From NCBI GenBank assembly GCA_030278955.1, contig JAOANR010000004.1, positions 18,688,620 through 18,752,619 on the forward strand: a DNA stretch of 64,000 bases, written 5' to 3'. This stretch comes from Hygrophila difformis. Lineage: Eukaryota > Streptophyta > Magnoliopsida > Lamiales > Acanthaceae. A program made the position numbers and the translations under genes. Shown here piece after piece: positions 10,056-23,315 of the stretch. Position 1 is the first letter of the stretch. The number at the start of each line of letters is the position of its first letter. The notes beneath the pieces are model-generated. The model was not told where the DNA came from. It searched no databases and saw only the letters and a program-made list of their open reading frames with translations.

Positions 10056-13000
10056 ATGATGATGAGTTATTGCGGCACGTTTCAGTCGGATTCCCTCTCC
10101 ATTTTCCCTTCTCCTAAAACCCTTTTTTATCACAGGGCGTCTAGATGCCGTAACTTCTTGTTTGCGAGGCAGTTTTCTGTTGTAAGACCCCGAATTGATG
10201 TTGGAAGACGCGGAATTATTAAGTGCTGTAAGGCTTCTTCGGGTTCGCGTTCAAACTCCCAGGTGTCGGAGGAGGGGACAGACTCTGCTCTGCAGTTATT
10301 TGAGGTGATTTTGTAATTTTTGAACTATTTTGTGGAAGGCAGGCTTATTACAAAAGTTTTTCTTGTACAATTTGTTGTCTCTATGTATTGCTTATGGTAA
10401 TGGGGATGCTTTACTTGTATGAGGAAGAAAATAGAAAACATAGACAAGCACTTGCAGAGTGGGAAAACTGGACATTCTGAGTTGTACATATCACAAGTTA
10501 CATAACTTAATTGACCAGCATTTGTTTTAATTGCATGGTTGAAGGCACATTGAGGTGTAGAAAGGGACATGCGCTGATAACTTTTTTTTCTTTGGGATTT
10601 CCTAGTTACTTACTCCCCTAAGCCACCGCAGTAATTCGTAACTTTAAATTTTTTGGGGAAGAATGCTTGAAATGAAAGCGGTAATATTACTTTTTTAAAA
10701 AATAAAATCTATTTTAGTTTGTTATTATTAATTTTATTTTTTATTTTTTCATGCATATTGGTATTAAACAAGTAAGGAATTGTCCTAACGCTAAAATATG
10801 GATATATCAGAGTATTAAGGAAGCTGAAAGAGAACGGCTTGGTAAATTAGAAGAATTCGAGAGGAAGGCAAATGTTCAGTTAGAAAGGCAGCTTGTGATG
10901 GCTTCAGAGTGGAGTAGAGCACTCTTGAGCATGAGGGGGAAATTAAAAGGAACTGAGTGGGACCCTGTGAATTCTCATCCCATTGAGTATAGTGACTTCA
11001 TGACACTTCTTAACTCAAACAATGTTCGGTTCATGGAGTACTCTAATTATGGGCAGACAGTCTCAGGTAAGGTTTCTAGCTCTTCCTTTTGCATCTACCA
11101 TGTTTTGGATCACCATGGTTTTGACGAGTTGCAGTTAAGTATGTGCAAACATCATCGAAATTGGTGATAATTTGAAATGAAGTGGAATTAAATCTTTCTA
11201 ATTATTATTTATAAAAGAAAAATTATACCTGGTACCATGATTCCTAAGTTGTTCTGTAGCATCCAACTCCATTATATCTTTTTCTACATCATTCATTCTC
11301 ATCTTTCTTTCTTTCTTTTTTTTTTTTTTTTTTAATACTTAAAGTAACCTTTTAGTGTTAGGTTAATTAGTGAACAAATAGGCCTTGATCTTTTCTATTC
11401 TTCTGCAATACAAATTACAACAGGTTTTGTAATTCAATATTCTATGGATCTTTTATGAGGTTTGCAGTAATGTGACCTTATGGGAAATTGCTTATGAGAT
11501 TTTATATTAGTTACTGCAAGTGATGAAAGGAACTTCACAGAACATGTAGAAAATAAAAGGAAGATATATGCATTTTAATGGCATTTTTATGATTCGCATA
11601 GAGTGTATTAATAGCCTTTCTCTTGAGATGGTCAACAGTTTTGTATTTTGATGTACTACCTCCGTTCCGTTCTTTTTTAAATGCCACGGACCCACATTTC
11701 ACGCAATCCAATACACGTTTTTAATCCTCAATAACTCAAATTGCATACAAGTAAAAATTATGAAAATTTGATATTCTTAATCTATGCGATTAGACGAATC
11801 TAAAAAGATCCCACTTGACTATATTTTATCTTATATAATTGATTAAAAACTCGAATCAAAGTTACTCAATGAACAATGACAAAATCTCCAATGTGTCACT
11901 TATAAAAGAATGGAGGAAGTATAAAAAAACTAAATGATGCTCGATCAATTTGGTTTATTTCAAACCCTATTTGTTGCTTGAAACTGTAGGGGCTTCTGGG
12001 TTACCTGACAGCCAATTTTCTTATGAATGTACAAATTTCTTGTCTCAACACAGTGATTTTACCTTATTACAAAGAAGGGACAACAAATGACTTGAAAGGT
12101 GGGAACAAAGATATTATTTTCCGGCGCCATGTGGTTGACCGTATGCCCATTGATTGCTGGAATGATGTTTGGCGAAAGCTGCATCAACAAATTGTAAATG
12201 TAGACGTCCTCAATGGGAATACAGTTCATGCCGAAATCTATTCAAGTGTTGCAACTGCTGTTGTGTGGTCCATGAGGCTTGCACTTTCTGTTGCTCTATA
12301 CGTTTGGATTGATAACATAATGAGGCCAATATACGCAAAATTGATACCCTGTGATCTTGGTACCCCTCCTAAAAAGACAACTTTGCCACCACTTGAGCAA
12401 CAGCCCCTTGGCTCACTGGGGAAGAGTCGGTAGGTTGACTTGTGATATTTGTCCTTTCTCTTTCAGAATATTATGTTCATTTTTTTTGTCATAAGTCGTA
12501 AAAAAAAAGCAATTTTCTTTTTTAGTTTTATCATCCCAATGAAATCAAGGTAAAAATGTATTGCTGCAGAGTAAACCTACTTGTTTGAACATATTATAGG
12601 CTATCTAGAAACTTCACTTATTTTTTTTTAAAAAATAATAATTTCTGTCACTAGTGTACAGTCCCAACTGAATTAGGATGGGCCAATTGAAATAGTAAGT
12701 AGTAACTTTATCCAGTGAAGCTTGTGACATCATTTGGTGTTACTTCTATAATGTATTGCTAATATGAACTCTTTTGTTCATTATAGAGTATTCTATTTTG
12801 CCCTCTAACTTAATTTCCCATTCAAATTTCCGAGCATCAATATCCTCAACTTTTAATTAATTTTGTTCTCATTATAAATGCTACAGAGCACTATTTAGCA
12901 CTATTCACTGTTTAACTTTGATTCAAATTTTTATCATATTTATGTAAGAAAAAACATAGTCAAGTGAGATCTTGTTAGATTAATCTAATCTTTTAGTTTG

Positions 13001-16000
13001 AGAATATCAATTTTTTATAATTTTTACTTGTACACAATTGAAGTTATTAACCGTTAAAATGTGTCGGCATGTGTGTTGTGACTGTGTGAGTGTGACTAAG
13101 CGTAGCAATTTCAATGAGATGGAGGAAGTATCTGTTTTGAATCTTGTTATCTTGGCTAAGTGATGTGTAGGGTGTTTTTTTTCTTTTTTTTTTTCTTTTT
13201 TTTTAAAAAAATATTGAATCTAGACCAAACTCCAAACCTCTCTGTTGATTATTTCCTTTTATAATCTTTTTTCCAAGTTCGACCAATCGACTCACAGTGA
13301 CCTTTTATTTTTGTTTTGTATGGCCCCCTTTGAATAGACAAAACTCATTAGTAATTGATTGAAAGTTTTAAGGAGTAGGAGTAGGTTTACCTTGTGGATA
13401 TGGAGGTCTTTTGAATCTGGAGATTTTAGTGTTGGAAGTATCAAACATGGTTTGGTGGCATGCCATGCGTTGTAGCTCAAGCCATCTTTGTGATTGAAGA
13501 GCATTACATTCTGGAGTGGATTGGGGTTATCATCATCATAATGTGGATTTTATTTTTTCAATCTTGGCCATTGTATGGGGTGATACTTATTGCATTTTGT
13601 TATATGATCTGGATCTTCATACATTTTTTTTATTTAATAGAAATTTGTAAGATGGGGCTTTTCCACAAGTTGTAGTGGCGTGGTGCACATGTTAAAGTGC
13701 GTGCAATGCCACTCATTTTACCCAGCTTTTTGAGATGCCATGATGATTGGGGGGATCTGTTAATCTTAGGAGTATTTGTTTGATGATTTATTAATTTATA
13801 CTAAATGTAAAACTTGATTCATTCTGTTTTGATTCGTATAACCTATCTTTTTATACCTATGTTCATGCCAGGGCAAAATTCATTTCAGCTGAAGAAAAAA
13901 CAGGCGTCACATTTGATGACTTTGCTGGTCAGGAGTATATCAAGAGGGAGCTGCAAGAGATTGTTCGAATTCTTAAAAATGATGAAGAGTTCCAAAACAA
14001 AGGTATCTATTGCCCAAAAGGTGTGCTCCTTCATGGTCCTCCTGGGACTGGTAAAACACTTCTTGCGAAAGCAATAGCTGGTGAGGCAGGTTTGCCATTT
14101 TTTGCAGCTAATGGTACGGACTTTGTTGAGGTGAGACATTTTTCGTAAACAATTGCATAGCATTCTAAACTCCAATCAGTGAATAGATTGCCTGCCTGAA
14201 GAGATTATGAGTGAATATTTTCGTAACTGGGATTATTGGTGGTTCAACTTGTAAAATTTGTTTTTGTGGGATAGAGCTACTATGAGTTTCTGCCTATATG
14301 TTTCTTGTGACAAATAATGAATAAAATAGGAACACCTGTTTAGGGGTGGCAATGAGTAGGTTATGCTCATACCAAAACCTAAAAAACTTAACTAGACTTA
14401 ATCCATGCCCACACTAATCACCCTATACTCATGCTCGTACCCAATAATACCCATGAATTTGGATAACTCATACTTCTAATTAGACCCAATTAGACCCACA
14501 TTAATTCATTGTGTTCTTGTATTATTTACCCTAAAGTATTAATATACGTTAAATAGTAGTATATCTTTCTATGCAAATAGTATTAAACTACTTATTTTAT
14601 TTTATTTTTATGATTTATTATATATTAAATTACAAAACATAATGACTTAAAAGGGCAAAAGTTTCAAACAGGCAAACATGCCTTGGCTAATTTTCAGATT
14701 TTATCCTATAACTTATTATATTTTTAAAAAAAATCGAAATTCATGACATAGTCATATACTCCCTCTATCCCACGAATAGTGTCCCAAAAGTTTGGGCACG
14801 GTATTTTATATGGGGATATTTAGTATTTAATGTAGGGGTAGATTAGTGTTTAAAGTGGGGGTAAATTAGGAAACCCTATACCCGTTCAATCAGCAGTATT
14901 AGGAATATTTTTTCAATGTAAGTTCACACATTCAACGAACACGTGGGTCGATCTGGCACTTGAGTGTGAGGAATCTATGCTCCACTGTAGTTTCTTGATG
15001 CATCCTAGAGTGTGTTGGTGGTTTATGCCACTTTTGGATGCTGTGACTCATAAGCTACTTCATAGTTTTAGAGGGCTGTCCTTGGAACATGTTGGCACCC
15101 TTGGAGGACATGGAATTCCTTCTTGTTTCATTTTGCTTTCTTGCCATGGTTATCATCTTGTTTTTGCCCATTTTTATTAATTTTGATAGCATCTGCTGCC
15201 TTGAGGTGAGCATCTATTTTGCTGGCCTTGTTTTTCTGTCCTCCAATAATTGTTGCATGCTTTCATCTCACACCAAATACGTAAGATCCCAACTCTGTTT
15301 TATTTCTATCAAAATTACTGATTACCTGATTGGAGCTATTGAAATTATGGGCTTCATGATAGAATGAAGCACAAACTAGAATGTATTGCAAGCAAGTAGT
15401 TCCTTAATTGTGTTTAATCATCGTTCCTATTTATTGTTACAATCTTTAAGTTCCATGAATCAATTAATGACTTTGATCTTTGAATATGTTAGGCTACTTC
15501 CATTCATGACCCCCAAGTGGTGGTCATAACAAAAGACAAAAGAAATAAATAATAAAAATAATAAAAAATTATGCAAAAGGCCATGACTCTCAATGACTTA
15601 GGTTGGATGGCCAACCTCAAGTCATGAGAGGGTCATGAATGTGCAACCAATCATACAATGCCAAGTGGCATTGTATGATTGGGTGATAGATAAATATTAA
15701 TTTTTATTTATATTAATTTTTTATTATATTGTTTTTATTAATATTAATTTTAATATTTACTTGATCTGGTTTATTTATAATCTACTTTTTAAAAATTATT
15801 TACTATTAAATAAAATTAATTAAGAATTAAGTGAATAATTATTTTTAAAAATTGTTTTTAATTATAAATATGTATTTAGAATTGAGTTGGATTAGGTTGG
15901 GTTGGGTTATTGATGGTAGTAGAAATTAAAATTGGTTGTGGGTTGTGTAGGTGGAGGAGAGAGAAATTAATATTATATTGAAAGGTTGGGTTGGGTTGGG

Positions 16001-19000
16001 TCATGAATGATCGCAGTCTTAGCGCAGTTGGTTTGGACTTTGGTATATTAAATAATTCCGAATAGAAGTACATTCATTATCACAATGGTGATATTTATAT
16101 TTTGGGAATGAAGTGTCTTAAATTGCTTGATGGATATTGATTTACTTTCAATGTTTCAGATGTTTGTTGGTGTAGCTGCTTCCCGTGTCAAGGATCTTTT
16201 CGCTAGTGCCAGGTCGTTTGCACCATCTATAATTTTTATTGATGAAATAGATGCAATTGGTAGTAAGCGTGGTGGACCTGATATCGGTGGGGTATGACTT
16301 CAGATATTTCATATTTTCTGTTGATGCGTAAATATGGTTCTAATATTTCTTTTAGTCTGTAGACGAAAAACTTTCTGCACATATGGCTGTGGATTTCAAG
16401 TTTAAATGTGAAAAAGTAATAAACCATAAATATTTTCTTAAGCTGAGTTATGAAATCACTATGTTGGTCAATTTACTGCCTTTTGTGTGTTTGTGTGTGT
16501 ATAGATATAACATAGTATGAATCCTTTATATGTAGATTTTTATTATTATTTTTTTCTACAAATTCCTTTTGTTCATTTTTGGCAAGTTTTGTGTATCTAA
16601 CTATCATTAGTATGAAAGTCATCTGTAACTAGAAATATCTGTTCGAAAAAAGTACTGAAGGTAACAATTAACTGCCATGGAATCATTTTCTGAAAAAAAA
16701 TAAAAATAAAATCATCTCTACTGCATGTTGTTTCTAACACTTGTGCTGGCCAATCTTTTATCTATCAATGCCATGTTTGCATGTCAGAAAATTTTAATTT
16801 AATGTCATGAATCAAAATTATGGTTCCAAATTAGGAAATGAGTTAGTCCTGTCTTTTAATCAGTGTATTCATCCTGTTTTTTTTAAAGTTTTAGTTATTT
16901 TTACTAACCCCTCTCACCTCTCCCGTCCAATTAAAGGAGATGTGAAATGCACTCTTCTGTGTTGCATCTTTTCTTCTGAATCTAAGACATGTCTTCTGCA
17001 ATCTGCATCTATTTGCTTAACTAGGGTGGTGCTGAGAGGGAGCAAGGTCTACTTCAAATATTGACTGAAATGGATGGATTTAAAGTGTCAACGTCACAGG
17101 TTTGTATTTGTATCAGGATAATGTAGCATTTCATATCTTACCGTGACAAGATTCTCTTGTCAGGTTTTGGTTATTGGTGCAACAAACAGATTGGATATTC
17201 TTGACCCTGCTCTTCTGAGAAAAGGCCGTTTTGATAAGATTATCCGTGTTGGGTTACCATCTAAAGATGGTAGATTTGCCATATTGAAGGTATGCTTCTC
17301 TTGTTCATTATGTGCATTTCAACTTGGTAGAAGGTATCAGGCTCTGGATATCCAGAATAGAACACTTTTTGTTACATAAGTTTCTGTACGAAGTTTCATC
17401 ACCTTCTTTGACAGGTACATGCTAGAAACAAATATTTTCGGTCGGAGGAGGAGAAGGAAATTCTACTCCAGGAAATTGCAGAACTTGCAGAAGATTTTAC
17501 CGGAGCAGAATTGCAAAATATACTGTGAGAATTTGCTTAAGTCATATTTAATTTAACTGTTCATTCTCGGGCTCCTAATGAAATCCTGTAACAGGAATGA
17601 AGCTGGAATTTTGACAGCCAGAAAGGACTTAGACTACATTGGACGGGAAGAGCTTCTTGAAGCTTTGAAGCGGGTGGGTATTAGAACTTTTACCTTGGGT
17701 TTTCTAATTATTAGTAACTAGCGTGCACTGTCATTTAATGTTTCTTAAATGTTGCAGCAACAAGGCACTTTTGAAACTGGCCAAGAAGACAGTACTGAAG
17801 TCCCTGAAGAGTTGAAACTAAGATTGGCATATAGGGAGGCTGCTGTTGCCGTTATTTCATGTTACGTCCCAGATTCCTTCCGTCCTTTCTCTGATGTATG
17901 ATAGATTTGATTTTATACTACTTGCTGAGTTTTTTACTTACCAATTCTTTACTGAATAAGAAGTCACTAAATAAATTTGTTATCCTGGTTTATTTTTACT
18001 ATATTTTCCAGACAGATATTAATTCCATACGTAGTCAGCCGAATATGCGCTATGAGGAGGCATCTGGGAGGTTATTTAAGCGGAAGGCAGATTATGTGGA
18101 CTCTATAGTGCGCGCATGTGCTCGTAAGTCTTCTTATTGTGCTTTAGTGATGTTTATACATTGAGCGTCTCATAAAGTATTCTGTTAAAACTTGAAAACC
18201 TTTTCTAGTCCATGTGGCTTAGTGGGTAGAGAAGTTGGTGTTCAATTTTATAAACATGGTGTAGTCTGCTCTGGTGTGAGACGTTCTTTTCCACCGAAGA
18301 GTTTTCATTAATATGTCTTTGTTTTTAGCCTACAATTGGGCATATTATTTCTGACACATATTCAGAGATATATTCCTAATATATCATTCTGAGTTAATAC
18401 CTTCTTTTTGGGTTTTTAACATAGATCCTATTTAAAGACACCTCCCACATTATTCAAAACATTCTGGAATTAAAGCGCTGTGGTGTGATGTGCATATAAT
18501 GACAGAGTGGTCTCGTGTAGATATTTTTGGTCAGATGGGTTGATACAGTTGACTATTAGTATTTGCCACATGAGTAAACTAAATATTGGCATATACTCCT
18601 ATGTGTGAGTCCATGTGCCTGAAGTCTGAACATCATCTGAGGAGCTCACTTTGCATGTGTGATTAACACACGCTTAAATCCAGAAATTATGAAATTCCTC
18701 AAATTTGCAATTGGCATAGTTAATGCTATATTGCTATGTATGGTTCTATGAAATTATTGAGGAATGCAAAATATGGAAGAATGGATGAAAATGTTAAAAA
18801 ACTGTAATTATGTTTCATTGTAAAGAAAGTAATGTGGAAAAATTTTAAGAATTAAAGACTATGAACTTGTTTGATTGTAAGTTGTTTGGTTATAATGATT
18901 TCGGGATGGAAAAATATATACATTAGTAAAATATAAGATTATATGTACTAGGAGTGGATTTTCCATCATTTTCCTCACCAAATGGTTTGATTTCCCGAAA

Positions 19001-21258
19001 TACAGAAGTATTTTTCCTTAGTATTTTCTTTCTTTTTCTCCTTAAAATCCTTGAACCAAATATAACAAAATTGTTACCTATAGTTATGGGACAAAAAAAA
19101 AAAAGTGAAATCCAGTGTTTTGGAATTAATAGACTGTTGGATGGAGGAGGGGAAGCATGGGGAAGTTGCATTGGAAGTTGGCGTGGAGTCCAAGTAGCAT
19201 GTGGACAATTTTTCAATGTTGGTAGACTTTGCGGGATTAATTGATTTGTCCATCCAAGTATATTGTCCTAAAATGGATTAGAGTTGTAACTGGTGTCCTA
19301 TTTCATTAGTAGATTAAGTGCCTGAAAACCTAAAAAGGTGATTCTGGTGTCCTATATTAATATTGAACACTTAGAAATATTGCTATTATCATACTAGATG
19401 TATCTTGTCAGCAAAAATATATCAAAGTTAACTTTGCGTTTAGTAATTTTAGAAGCCCAAAACATTTTATCTTTGTATTCTGTGCTAATGGCATTAGTTT
19501 GTTATGTAAGCACACATTTTACAGTTCTGTATCTGTGTGTTAATGCTGATGTTGTTCCACTCACTTGAATTAATTGATGTGTACTGAGGTGATCAGAAAT
19601 ATTGTTATGATATTTTTCTACGTTGTGTTGATGCTAGGTTTTTTTGCTTATTATCATTTAGCCATTATGAGATTTTGTAAAACCTTGAATATGTGTTGAA
19701 TCGTTTCATTAGATTAATAGTTTTTTCCAATTCTTGATTGCCAGAACTTTATTCGAGTGTATGTATGGGTTTTTTCTTGGCTTTAATAGTTCCACCGATG
19801 CAGCCAGAATAATTGAAGAAGAGATATTTGGAGTTGATAATTTATGCTGGATTTCGGCAAAATCAACATTGGATGCTTCCAGACTAGCAGAATTCTTGAT
19901 TTTACGGACAGGAATGACGGCTTTTGGGAAAGCCTATTATGGTTACCAAAATGACCTTGTGCCTAGTGTGAGGATGCCAAGAATCCCAATTTTCAATTCT
20001 TAAGTTTATTTAGATTTTGTAATTTGTGCATTGCAGTTTTTGATGTTGTGTATCATGGTGTGCAGCTTGCAGCCAAACTTGAAGCACTTAGAGAAGAATA
20101 CGTGAGATTTGCTGTGGAGAAATGTGCATCTGTATTGAGAGAATGCCGCCCTGCTGTGGAGAGCATTACAGGTTGGCCTTTTTAGTCAGTTGAGCAGTTT
20201 AGCTAATCTTCGTTTCTGTTCCTTATTTATTTTTTGCCACTTATAATTTATCCTTGGTGACTTGGGCTGCTACACGAACAGATGTGCTACTTGAGAAGGG
20301 AGAGATAAAAGCGGATGAAATTTGGAAAGTTTTCAATAGTTCATCTCGAATACCACAGGTATCTGTGGATCTTAAGCTTGTTTTTATTTTGTGGTTTTGA
20401 GTGGTTGGCTCTTTCCTTTTGTTTAGATATTTCTAGTTGCACTTGGTGTATTAAGGGTGCATTACTCTTCTCCTACCCGTCTCTTTGTTTGAGAATACAG
20501 ATTGCTCTTTTCCCTCCCATTAATCCAGTTGATTCAATTTCTGATGGAGGTTTACAACTAGAGAAGCTAAAATCTATGAAACAATAAAATCTTTTATCTA
20601 GACAATTGTAATCTAGACTTAGACTTTATTGATTGGGTTCTATTTTCATGAAAGGATGTTTGACATTCCTCGCATTGAATGTGACACCTTGCCTTGCAAT
20701 TTTTGTTCATTATTGTCAGCCTCCAGTCAGGCAAGTGGATGAATATGGCGCCCTTATATATGCTGGACGTTGGGGGCTCCATGGTGTTTCTCTTCCAGGG
20801 AGGGTGACTTTTGCACCAGGAAATGTGGGATTCTGCACTTTTGGTGCACCTCGTCCAATGGAGGTAATTATTGCATATATCAGTATTGGTTTCAGTTTTA
20901 AGCTATCAGTTGTATTGTCAAGGGGAATAGGATTGTATGGAAGGGAAGAATTTCATTTTCCACTTTGTGTTGGAAATATACTATGAAAGCATAATCTTAG
21001 TTGTATTTTTGACACAATATGGTGCTTGTGCATTATTCAATCTGCATAACTTTCTATTGTTACCATTAGATTTGGTGCAGCCTTTGAGTTGATATTTTCT
21101 TTGTTCTCATGCAGACACAAATCATAAGCGATGACACATGGAAGCTAGTCGATGGAATATGGGATAAGAGGGTTGAGGAAATGAGGGCAGAAGCCTCAAT
21201 GGAAATTGAAGATGATGATGAGAAGCCAGAACTTTTGTTAGCAAGCCATTTTTTATGA
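10056..21258 (+). CDS. FTSHI4: FTSHI4, inactive FtsH-like AAA+ protein of chloroplast (16 coding exons)
   Basis: Exons: 10056-10304, 10811-11066, 12054-12429, 13872-14130, 16160-16291, 17025-17099, 17164-17289, 17415-17524, 17595-17673, 17758-17895, 18012-18123, 19804-19967, 20066-20171, 20282-20358, 20720-20863, 21115-21258. All junctions are GT-AG and keep frame, giving 848 aa (Arabidopsis FTSHI4/EMB3144 is about 855). The N-terminus is Ser/Arg-rich, like a chloroplast transit peptide. One membrane segment lies at about 234-254. The AAA+ module has Walker A GPPGTGKT (349-356), Walker B IIFIDEID (404-411) and the second region of homology [19 protein letters not shown] (about 455-473). Where active FtsH has HEAGHA, this protein has REAAVA (580-585), so zinc proteolysis is lost. 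In Arabidopsis the protein is essential for plastid and embryo development and is linked to the envelope import-motor complex. Three ATGs in a row (10056, 10059, 10062) open the frame; the first was chosen. The gene looks intact. Confidence 0.95.
11656..11919. mobile_element. Stowaway-like MITE in FTSHI4 intron 2
   Basis: The 264-bp element has inverted ends CTACCTCCGTTCCGTTCTTTT and AAAAGAATGGAGGAAG, flanked by TA (11,654-11,655 and 11,920-11,921). The TA target and CTNCCTCCGTYCC-type ends are those of plant Stowaway (Tc1/mariner) MITEs. It shares internal sequence with the copies at 25,438 and 26,502. Confidence 0.85.
12790..13128. mobile_element. Degraded Stowaway-like MITE in FTSHI4 intron 3
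   Basis: The right end, AGATGGAGGAAG followed by TA at 13,129, and the internal AGTCAAGTGAGATCTTGTTAGATT match the other Stowaway copies. The left end is diverged and its boundary is approximate. Confidence 0.55.
14758..14975. mobile_element. Stowaway-like MITE fragment in FTSHI4 intron 4
   Basis: A single TACTCCCTCTATCCCACGA end lies at about 14,758, followed by TGTCCCAAAAGTTTGGGCAC. This is the start of a Stowaway-type element. No matching right end was found, so it is a truncated copy; the end given is approximate. Confidence 0.45.
15492..16018. mobile_element. Tourist-like (PIF/Harbinger) MITE in FTSHI4 intron 4, with long internal hairpins
   Basis: The 527-bp element has imperfect inverted ends: left GGCTACTTCCATTCATGACC, and right GACTGCGATCATTCATGACC when read on the other strand. 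The 3-bp TTA duplication (15,489-15,491 and 16,019-16,021) is typical of PIF/Harbinger MITEs. Inside are two strong inverted repeats, at 15,582-15,637 and 15,647-15,682. The second is a perfect 17-bp arm pair with a 2-base loop. It ends about 140 bases before exon 5. Confidence 0.8.
18205..18310 (+). mobile_element. Possible SINE fragment in FTSHI4 intron 11
   Basis: TGGCTTAGTGGGTAGAG resembles a Pol III A box, and GTTCAATTTT about 15 bases later is a weak B-box match. No A-rich tail or target duplication was seen. The call is weak. Confidence 0.25.
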
Positions 21259-22737
21259 GCTCTCTATCTCAAGTTTGGTAAGTACAGACCTTCTCCGAAT
21301 TTATTTTGTTAAGAGTCTTAATTCTTGAATGGCATGGAAGACACCACTCTTCAATGCATGATTGATTTCACATTAATCTGAGGCTTCATTTAGTTTGACG
21401 TATTTGAGTTTAATGGATTTCAAGTTCATCACTCAAATGCCGTTTCATGTAATTGGCTCTAAAATGGATTTAAATCCATTCCACCCAAAAATTGTTTTTC
21501 AAACATAAATTTAATGTATTTAAATTAACTCCTATAAAACCACAATCCATTGAATTGCTTTCTTGAATCAAACTGAATCATTTCCGTCATATTCTAATTC
21601 CTTTCTTGAACGTTTTCTTGGACCACTATCCGTCAAATTGCTTAGCCATCCTTCAATTTCTTTACATAAAATAACACGTGCCTCGTATAGATATGTATGT
21701 ATAACAGTAAGAGATAAGGCTCACAATACATGCTTTTAAAAGGAGGAGCAAGATATAGAGGAAACGAATCGTGTCATGTGTAAGGTAAATATTTTGTTGT
21801 TCATCAGTTCTATAAAAGTTACCTTATTAAAGGCTTGAAATGTGGTGAAAAAGCAGTGTGTGTGTGTGCGCGCGCGCACATGCGTGCACGCGATGGGATT
21901 TAAAATCCATTTTGAAGCCAATCAAGTTAAAGGGATTTGAGTGATGAATTTGAAATCCATTCAACTCAAATACCTCATTTCGAATGAGGTCTGAAAGAAA
22001 CAATGGTCATTTTCCTACATAACTAACATAGATATAGTAATAACCAGCGTGGTCAATACCCTTTACAGGAAGTACTGTTCTGTTATTCTCCTGGGATGTT
22101 CAAATCTTTCATTGCTAGTCCTTGTCTTTAGTTGATGCTGGATAGTCTCTTTACCTTATATTTGTATTGTCTCAACTCCTTTGTCAGGTTTCTGTTTTCC
22201 TCATCCTTACTCAAAGTCACATTGTTTGGCAAAGCCAGCTTCACTTGACTTCAAATTGTCGGTTGACCGAGTCTTCCAATTTTGATCCCCCATTTCTTTA
22301 TGTTAGTTGTTTCCATGTGAAAATCAGACTTCGACGTATTTATGGATGTTGGGGATGGAGCTGTAGGAGGCGATATACATGCATTTTGTAGATGGAGGTT
22401 AAAATGTCAGTTAGACTTTAGATGATATGAGGAACTAGGGAATGGGCAGGGAGCAGCCAGTAGTGTTTGGTTTAGGAAATGAAGCAGATGAACGGTTCGG
22501 TTCATTCTACATTTCAAGTGAATGTCTGGATGCAGTGCAGAATCTTGTACATCTTAAAACATGAACCCAAACACCCTCGTCTGCATTCTGTTTCCAACAA
22601 ATTTTCCACCGTTTCTAGCGTTGGTACCGCAAATATACTTGTAGGCCCTGTTGTATATTCTGCAATGTACAACGAACAATGTTTATTTCCAACGATAAGC
22701 TTAAAGGCTAACATGACAAGTTTCAAATAAAATTTAA
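21259..22737 (+). other. FTSHI4 3' UTR with probable 3' UTR intron
   Basis: Nineteen bases after the stop codon is a strong donor GTAAGT (21,278-21,283). A pyrimidine-rich acceptor, CTCCTTTGTCAG, ends at 22,187. This suggests a 910-bp intron in the 3' UTR that contains a MITE. After the acceptor there is about 540 bases without an ORF, and an AATAAA polyadenylation-type signal lies at 22,726-22,731. Because the junction would lie fewer than 50 bases after the stop, splicing here should not trigger nonsense-mediated decay. Confidence 0.5.
21382..21991. mobile_element. MITE with about 60-bp inverted ends, TGA duplication
   Basis: The left end (21,382-21,441) and the complement of the right end (about 21,932-21,991) match closely over about 60 bases. 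The match includes ATGGATTTCAARTTCATCAC and TCAAATNCC. The flanks are TGA on both sides (21,379-21,381 and 21,992-21,994), a 3-bp duplication as for PIF/Harbinger-type elements. An internal (GT)n(GC)n tract lies at about 21,857-21,892. It sits in the predicted 3' UTR intron of FTSHI4. Confidence 0.75.
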
Positions 22738-22849
22738 CTAAAAGCTCTATGAATTAATTTTGGGATCATGATTTTTTAATTTTTTATTTGGTAAACATTG
22801 AGACTCATGTATCGGTGAAAATGTATGGGAGTCTAAGCAATACAAATTA

Positions 22850-23312
22850 GAGCCCGTTTGGATTGGCTTCTAGGGAGGTGCTTTTGGCTTTTGCTTCTGC
22901 CAAAAGCACTTCTAGTAGAAATTAGGTGTTTGTTTTGGCTTTTAAGAAAAAGCAAAAGCACATCGAAAAGCGAAAAAAGTGCTTCTGGGAGAAGCAGCCC
23001 AGGAGGTGCTTCTCCCAAAAGCAGAAGCCAAAAGCACCTCGTAAACTGTGCAAGGACTTAAATACCCCCACTATTTAATATAAATTACACTATAAATATA
23101 TCTTATTATCATATTAAGTAGCATGTCCTTTTTGGTAATTACCACACTCTAAAAGCACTTTTCATTTTTATTCATCCAAACATATTTTTTAGAATAAGCC
23201 GCTTTTCAAACATTACATCCAAACACAAAAGTTACGTGCTTTTGCTTTTGACTTCTGCTTCTGCTTCTACTTTTGGCTTTTGCTTTTTTCAAAAGCCAAT
23301 CCAAACGGGCCC
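22850..23312 (+). mobile_element. Tourist-like MITE, copy 1 (subfamily A)
   Basis: The 463-bp element starts GAGCCCGTTTGGATTGGCTT and ends AAAGCCAATCCAAACGGGCC(C), with TTA on both sides (22,847-22,849 and 23,313-23,315). The TTA duplication and ends place it with Tourist-like PIF/Harbinger MITEs. The subterminal parts are rich in GCTTTTGGCTTCTGC-type repeats. There is no coding capacity. It is inserted in a SINE. Confidence 0.88.
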
Positions 23313-23315
23313 TTA

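Noticed and set aside
16019..16050. TTAGCGCAGTTGG, like the A box of a tRNA gene
   Set aside because: No B box (GGTTCGA) and no cloverleaf follow; it is the right edge of a MITE target site plus flanking intron sequence.
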